Shown one piece after another: positions 28,361-32,127 of a stretch of 32,127 nucleotides of DNA (position 1 is the stretch's first letter; each line of letters opens with the position of its first letter). Both the position numbers and the translations under genes were made by a program. The notes under the pieces are model-generated. The model did no database searches and was not told the origin of the DNA. It was given only the letters and a program-made list of their open reading frames with translations. The stretch covers positions 1-32,127 of the forward strand of contig SOJX01000149.1 in assembly GCA_004376375.1 (NCBI GenBank). The letters are read 5' to 3'. This DNA comes from Planctomycetota bacterium (GTDB lineage: Bacteria > Planctomycetota > E44-bin39).

Positions 28361-28519
28361 ATGATTATTCAATGCGTGCGCTGCCGGAAGATCAAGAACC
28401 GCAAGGGTTGGGAATATAAAAAGCCGCGCTCCGCAAAAAAAGTAAAAGTCCTCGAGACCCTGTGCCCGCACTGCGCGCGGTTCGTCTACAAGACCGGATT
28501 CGATTCACGGACCGCGTAG
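28361..28519 (+). CDS. 52-residue zinc-ribbon protein
   Basis: A small open frame, MIIQCVRCRKIKNRKG to FDSRTA, with CVRC (residues 5-8) and CPHC (35-38) in a typical zinc-ribbon layout, and a very basic middle. A GGAG lies 6 nt before the ATG; an earlier ATG at 28355 ends at once. The base content fits the coding pattern of neighbours. Similar short basic ribbons bind nucleic acid or are structural; the function is unknown. The gap upstream (28177-28360) otherwise shows only the divergent promoter. Confidence 0.7.
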   Translation: MIIQCVRCRKIKNRKGWEYKKPRSAKKVKVLETLCPHCARFVYKTGFDSRTA

Positions 28520-28575
28520 GTCTTATTATACCCTATCTCCCGTCCTTTTCCTTTAACTCACACGATAAGTAACAG

Positions 28576-28802
28576 GTACCAAGTACCAAGTACCAAGTAC
28601 CGAGTACCAAGTACCAAGTACCGAGTACCGAGTACCGAGTACCGAGTACCGAGTACTGAGTACCGAGTATCGAGTATCGAGTACCGAGTACCGAGTACCA
28701 AGTACCGAGTACCAAGTACCGAGTACCGAGTACCAAATACCGAGTACCGAGTACCGAGTGAAGAAAGAAACTCGAAACTCGGTACTCGGAACTCGAAACT
28801 TC
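28576..28802. repeat. Largest array: about 26 copies of GTACCGA, then AACTCGAA words
   Basis: A run of 184 bp (28576-28759) of GTACCGA with GTACCAA, GTACTGA and GTATCGA variants, then AACTCGAA/TACTCGGA words (28766-28802). The latter ends 1-4 nt from the stop codon of the reverse-strand CsgG-like gene (28804). Seven bases times three give a seven-residue periodic peptide in every frame, so apparent frames here are artefacts. The gap 28520-28803 holds nothing else. Confidence 0.95.
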
Positions 28803-28803
28803 T

Positions 28804-30054
28804 TTATTTTGCGGATTCGCGCGGGAGCGTGGGGAACCGGATTATCGTGTCGGCCCATTCCGCCTGCGGCTCCGATGCGAGCCGGATTTTGAGGTTGCGC
28901 ATCGTCGTGTCGTCGTCTTTGTCGATGCTTTTCATCGCAGGCTCGCGCGGCTTCATGTCAAGCGGGTTCACGTTTCTCGTGCATGCGATCAGCTTAACCC
29001 TCTGAAGGCCGAAGTGCGGCCCTTTCACGTCTATGGCGAAACCCGCGTCCTTTGCGGGGAACATGTGCACCTTGCCGGGCACGACTCTCCACTCCGGCGT
29101 ATACGGGTTCGGAAAGAGCTGCAGGATCGAGCCGTCGGGCTGGAGCGCGAAGATGAAAACGTAACTCAGTTTCTCGACCGAATAGTAAAAGGTTACCGTA
29201 TCGCCCTCGAAATACGGCGCGCCCAGCGCCTTGTCGGTCCAGAGCCTGACGGCGAAGCCGGGCCTGGAGTTGCGTATCTTCGTAAGCTGCGCCCACGGTT
29301 TTGATATCTGTTCTTTTTCACCGCCGCCGAAGGTCGGATAAGAGCTGTTCATGATGGAGCGGGCCGTGTCCTTGATCGTGGCCTTGACGAACGTCTCTTC
29401 CAGGACCTTTCCGGTTATCAGGATGTCCGCGGGGATGAACCCCTTCACCTCGCCGGCGCGGCGCCTGTCGACGAGGTCGGTCTCGTCGAGCATCCTCTCC
29501 GCGAGGAGCGCCTTTATCTCCTTGCGCTCGACAAGCGTTATTCCCGGCTCTTTCAGTTCGGCGATTGCGGTCGAAAGCGCTTCCCCGAAAAGCGCTCCAA
29601 GGTAGCTCGGGCGGCCGTCCTTGTCGGTGAAGTCGAGGACGGTAATCGAGCGGTCTCCGAGCCGCCCGACTTCCTCGACGATTTCCTTTGCGAAACGTGC
29701 GGCCATAATCCGGTTGTACCGGTTGCGCGCCGCCGGCGCGAGCTTATGGTTCGGGCTTCTCCGGCCGATTATCCCGTAGGCGTCAAGCGCCTTTTCCGGG
29801 TTGCCGGCCTTCTCCTCCAGCCGGCCGAGGTTGTACGCCGCTTCCGCACTGTCCGGGTCGAGGATAAGCGCCTTGGCGAAAGCCATGCGGGCGGGGCCGA
29901 TCCTGTCGTCCAGCAGCGCCATCTGCCCTTCCCGGACAAGGGCCGCGGCCCGTTTTTTGGGCTCCGGTTGTCCAGGTCTGGGTGGCGTCGTGCATGATGG
30001 AGCGAGCAAAAGGAAAATCAATGCCGCAGCAGGAATCGGGAGATTTTTCAGCAT
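28804..30054 (-). CDS. CsgG/FlgO-like lipoprotein with TPR and DUF4384 domains
   Basis: A 416-residue lipoprotein with a signal peptide and cysteine at C21 (LLLAPSCTT). TPR-like helices follow at about 40-110 (ARMAFAKALILDPDSAEAAYNLG and GNPEKALDAYGIIGRRSP). A CsgG/FlgO-like domain is at about 125-215 (SITVLDFTDKDGRPSYLGALFGEALSTAI, shown in part; ITLVERKEIKALLAE; GFIPADILITGKVLE). A DUF4384 domain spans about 260-365 (YFEGDTVTFYYSVEKLSYVFIF, shown in part; DGSILQLFPNPY). Such proteins act at the outer membrane or periplasm in secretion or stress sensing. The start is ATG 30054; a GTG at 30063 is possible. Its neighbours are another TPR lipoprotein and an unrelated acyl-CoA dehydrogenase. Confidence 0.85.
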   Translation of the reverse strand: MLKNLPIPAAALIFLLLAPSCTTPPRPGQPEPKKRAAALVREGQMALLDDRIGPARMAFAKALILDPDSAEAAYNLGRLEEKAGNPEKALDAYGIIGRRSPNHKLAPAARNRYNRIMAARFAKEIVEEVGRLGDRSITVLDFTDKDGRPSYLGALFGEALSTAIAELKEPGITLVERKEIKALLAERMLDETDLVDRRRAGEVKGFIPADILITGKVLEETFVKATIKDTARSIMNSSYPTFGGGEKEQISKPWAQLTKIRNSRPGFAVRLWTDKALGAPYFEGDTVTFYYSVEKLSYVFIFALQPDGSILQLFPNPYTPEWRVVPGKVHMFPAKDAGFAIDVKGPHFGLQRVKLIACTRNVNPLDMKPREPAMKSIDKDDDTTMRNLKIRLASEPQAEWADTIIRFPTLPRESAK

Positions 30055-30063
30055 AACGGTCAC

Positions 30064-30182
30064 CGTATCCGGTTATTCGGTTATTCGGTTTTTCAGTTGT
30101 TCGGTTATAATATGCTTCGCGTTTTGTAGGGGCAGGTTTCAAACCTGCCCTCTTATCGGGCGGGTCTGAGACCCGCCCCTAC
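30064..30182. repeat. CGGTTATT array plus double-hairpin REPIN
   Basis: CGGTTATT/CGGTTTTT octamers (30068-30112) are followed by ATAATATGCTTCGC and a REPIN (30126-30182) with hairpins GGCAGGTTT/AAACCTGCC and GGGCGGGTCT/AGACCCGCCC. Read on the other strand this is the same composite as at 22908-22992. The array lies in the upstream region of the CsgG-like gene. Confidence 0.92.
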
Positions 30183-30208
30183 ATGATACGCTGCAAAAAA
30201 ACGTGTAT

Positions 30209-31933
30209 TCAATCGGGGGCGCAGATTTCGCCGAAACCGTCAATCGCCGCGCGCTCGCCCGACATTATCCGGTTGTGGTTCGTATTGATGCGGAGCATCG
30301 CGTCGCTTATGAATTTTGCGGCGACCGATTTCTTTCTTTCGGCGCCCGCCGTCTGCCGCACGAGGTAATATGCGCACAGGAGGTCGCTCGCCCTCTCGGC
30401 GAGCGGGCCGTCGCAGAGTCGGGGGGAATCGGCGGCGTGCGGGGCGCCGAGGTTTTCGACAGCTTCCCGGAACTTCCTGTAGCCGGGCTCGAGGCTTTCC
30501 TTGAGCGCGCCGTCCGGGCATGTGGCCTGGAGCTTTTCGAAGTATCCGTCAAGCGCGCCTTTCATGATTTTCGGAACCGCGTGCCCCGCCTGTATCTGGC
30601 TCGTGCCCTCGTAGATGGATGTGATGCGGGCGTCGCGGTACATCCGCTCGACGCCGTACTCCCTCATGTAGCCGTAACCGCCGTGTACCTGAATCGCCTG
30701 GTAGCAGATTTTCTGGACCCACTCGCATACGAAAAACTTGCAGAGCGGCGTGATGCAGTCGCCGATCGAGTCGAACTTGCGGACCATCTGCCGCGCTTCC
30801 GCCTTCTGGTCGTCGTTTTCCGCGCTTTCCGCCTCCGCCTGTTTCTTTTCCCATCCGATCTTGTAGTCGACGATGGCCGCGGCCTCGTAGATGAGGCAGC
30901 GCGACGCCTCGATAACCGACTGCATGGTGATGAGTATTTCGCGTATGGGCTGGAATTCCGAAAGGCTGTGGCCGAACTGCTTTCGCTCGTCCGCGTATTT
31001 CCGGGAGGCGTCGTAGGCGGCGACCATGATTCCGAGCGCCTGGGCCGAGATGGCGAGCCTTGCGCCGAACATGAGCTGCATCACGTAGCGCGACAGCCCG
31101 AACTTGCGCTTGCCGACGAGGTACCCCTTCGCCTTGTCGAAATTCATGACGCAGGTCGGCGACGAGTGGATGCCGAGCTTGTTCTCGATGCGCGCGACCT
31201 CGACGCCTTCGCCTTTCTCGACGATGAAGAGCGAGAGTCCGCGGGCGTCCCTGCTGTCCGGCTCGCTGCGCGCAAGCACGAGCAGGATGTCGCCGCAGCC
31301 GTTTGTGATAAAGCATTTCTGGCCCGTGATTTCCCAGACGCCTTCCTCGCCCGAAGGCTCGGCCTTCGTCCGGGCGCTGCCGAGGTCGCTTCCCGCGTTG
31401 GGCTCGGTAAGCGCCATGGCCATCGTCTTACCCTTGATGGCGCGCGGGAGGTACTTTGCCTTGAGCTCATCACTTGCGAAAAAGTTTATGGTTTCCGCGC
31501 ATCCCTGGAGCGCGAAAAGGGTGAGCAACCCGGCGTCGGCGCGCGCGACAATCTCCATCGCCGCAGCCGAGAGAACGGTCGGCAGGTTCTGGCCGCCGTA
31601 CCTGCGCGGAAGCGTCAACCCCATGAGGCCGTTTTTATAAAACGCCTTCAGATGCCTGGCCGTCACCGGCGCGTAGTCCACGACGCCGTCGTTGCAGACG
31701 CAGCCGATTTCGTCCGCTTCCTCCGCGTCGGGGGCGACGGTTTCGGCCGCGATCTGGCCGACGAGCTCGAGCACCATCTGGTAGGTCTCGAGCGCCCCTG
31801 CGACGCTGGTGGGCGCTTCCTCGAATTCTTTTGCCTCTTTGAAATCGCGCTCGATGATCGGCACGATCTTGTCCCAGGGCATGTTATCGAATGCAAAGAT
31901 AAGGTCCCGGTTATCGCGGTAAAAATTTGCCAT
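30209..31933 (-). CDS. Acyl-CoA dehydrogenase (large AcdA/DmdC-like type)
   Basis: A 574-residue FAD-dependent acyl-CoA dehydrogenase that introduces a trans-2 double bond into an acyl-CoA thioester. The N-terminal extension (FYRDNRDLIFAFDNMPW) is that of the long DmdC/FadE5-like subgroup. MALTEPNAGSDLGSARTKA and EITGQKCFITNGCGD match FAD-binding motifs. IHGGYGYMREYGVERMYRD, then ITSIYEGTSQIQA, carries the catalytic Glu (YEG). I chose ATG 31933 (MANFYRDN), preceded by AAGGAG at 8 nt. The substrate is unknown. No electron-transfer flavoprotein gene is near. A long antisense frame lies exactly over it and is not a gene. Confidence 0.93.
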   Translation of the reverse strand: MANFYRDNRDLIFAFDNMPWDKIVPIIERDFKEAKEFEEAPTSVAGALETYQMVLELVGQIAAETVAPDAEEADEIGCVCNDGVVDYAPVTARHLKAFYKNGLMGLTLPRRYGGQNLPTVLSAAAMEIVARADAGLLTLFALQGCAETINFFASDELKAKYLPRAIKGKTMAMALTEPNAGSDLGSARTKAEPSGEEGVWEITGQKCFITNGCGDILLVLARSEPDSRDARGLSLFIVEKGEGVEVARIENKLGIHSSPTCVMNFDKAKGYLVGKRKFGLSRYVMQLMFGARLAISAQALGIMVAAYDASRKYADERKQFGHSLSEFQPIREILITMQSVIEASRCLIYEAAAIVDYKIGWEKKQAEAESAENDDQKAEARQMVRKFDSIGDCITPLCKFFVCEWVQKICYQAIQVHGGYGYMREYGVERMYRDARITSIYEGTSQIQAGHAVPKIMKGALDGYFEKLQATCPDGALKESLEPGYRKFREAVENLGAPHAADSPRLCDGPLAERASDLLCAYYLVRQTAGAERKKSVAAKFISDAMLRINTNHNRIMSGERAAIDGFGEICAPD

Positions 31934-31976
31934 GTCTGCTCCTTGTCGATTCCGTGCGCCGCACTTCAAGGCCGGT

Positions 31977-32005
31977 ATTAAAACTCACGCCCCCGTTCAT
32001 TGCAA
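31977..32005 (-). promoter_or_regulatory. Candidate promoter of the acyl-CoA dehydrogenase
   Basis: Reverse strand: TTGCAA (32000-32005), a 17-nt spacer and TTTAAT (31977-31982), giving a leader of about 40 nt with an AAGGAG site. Confidence 0.4.
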
Positions 32006-32020
32006 GCCATTTCTGCGAAG

Positions 32021-32127
32021 ACAAGGTAACAAGGGAACAAGGGAATAAGGGAACAAGGGAAAAGAAGTACCGAGTACCGAGTACCGAGTACCGAGTACCG
32101 AGTACCGAGTACCGAGTACCGAGTACC
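32021..32127. repeat. AACAAGGG octamers then GTACCGA heptamers at the window end
   Basis: AACAAGGG/AATAAGGG units (32021-32062), a short AAAGAA joint, then at least 8.7 copies of GTACCGA running off the window. The order and the joint are the same as at 25775-25850, so these are copies of one composite. Confidence 0.95.

Noticed and set aside
28533..28858. Reverse-strand frames of about 70-100 codons with LGTRYSV-type periodicity
   Set aside because: Direct translation of the GTACCGA array; the seven-residue period follows from a 7-bp unit.
30203..31981. A 592-codon open frame on the plus strand
   Set aside because: It is exactly antisense to the acyl-CoA dehydrogenase, whose motifs, start site and promoter are clear; long mirror frames are common at high GC.
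1..32127. tRNA, rRNA or insertion sequence
   Set aside because: I saw no tRNA-like T-arm motifs in the gaps, no rRNA segments and no transposase frame.

Overview
The window comes from a bacterial chromosome of moderately high GC (about 60 percent in most genes, judged by eye). Lipoprotein signals, the deoxyxylulose isoprenoid pathway, ThiS/ThiG thiamine synthesis and CsgG-like envelope proteins suggest a diderm bacterium. Several small cysteine-rich conserved proteins and intergenic spaces full of short tandem words fit an uncultured candidate phylum, perhaps near Planctomycetota, Omnitrophota or similar groups. I cannot place it more precisely from sequence alone.

Layout. 1-9300: a NodU-type carbamoyltransferase; a reverse-strand pair (membrane alkaline-phosphatase-superfamily 'sulfatase' followed by an anchored ankyrin protein); a metallophosphoesterase; and a reverse-strand GT39-like membrane glycosyltransferase. 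9300-12300: a one-piece partner-switch-like regulator (STAS, zinc ribbon, degenerate ATPase fold), a cyclodeaminase-family protein and two small zinc-ribbon proteins. 12300-18660: carB, an NDP-sugar epimerase, a short nucleotidyltransferase and an unrecognised 318-residue protein. 18790-22900: an IspH-UbiA fusion coupled to a TMTC-like membrane protein. 22990-25720: reverse-strand thiS-thiG, then yjbQ and a CPBP protease. 26025-31933: an anchored protein with three secretin-N-like repeats, a TPR lipoprotein, a 52-residue zinc ribbon, a CsgG/DUF4384 lipoprotein and an acyl-CoA dehydrogenase.

Functionally the window mixes housekeeping (CarB, IspH, ThiSG, folate-linked cyclodeaminase, acyl-CoA dehydrogenase) with cell-surface glycan and envelope work (epimerase, nucleotidyltransferase, GT39, TMTC-like, carbamoyltransferase, membrane phosphatase/transferase, lipoproteins). 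CarB makes the carbamoyl phosphate that the carbamoyltransferase would use, though the two are not in one operon.

The most striking signal is between the genes. Most gaps contain arrays of a 7-8 bp word, and the dominant word differs from gap to gap. These are joined by two hairpin families: a TGTAGGGGC...GCCCCTACA REP/REPIN-like element and a TTTAGC...TTTCTTCG hairpin. In at least seven genes the stop codon lies inside the repeat itself, and in others the repeat starts within 0-6 nt of the stop. Other notable points are the IspH-UbiA fusion, the STAS-zinc-ATPase fusion, and promoters placed so that transcription would start at or next to the start codon (leaderless messages).
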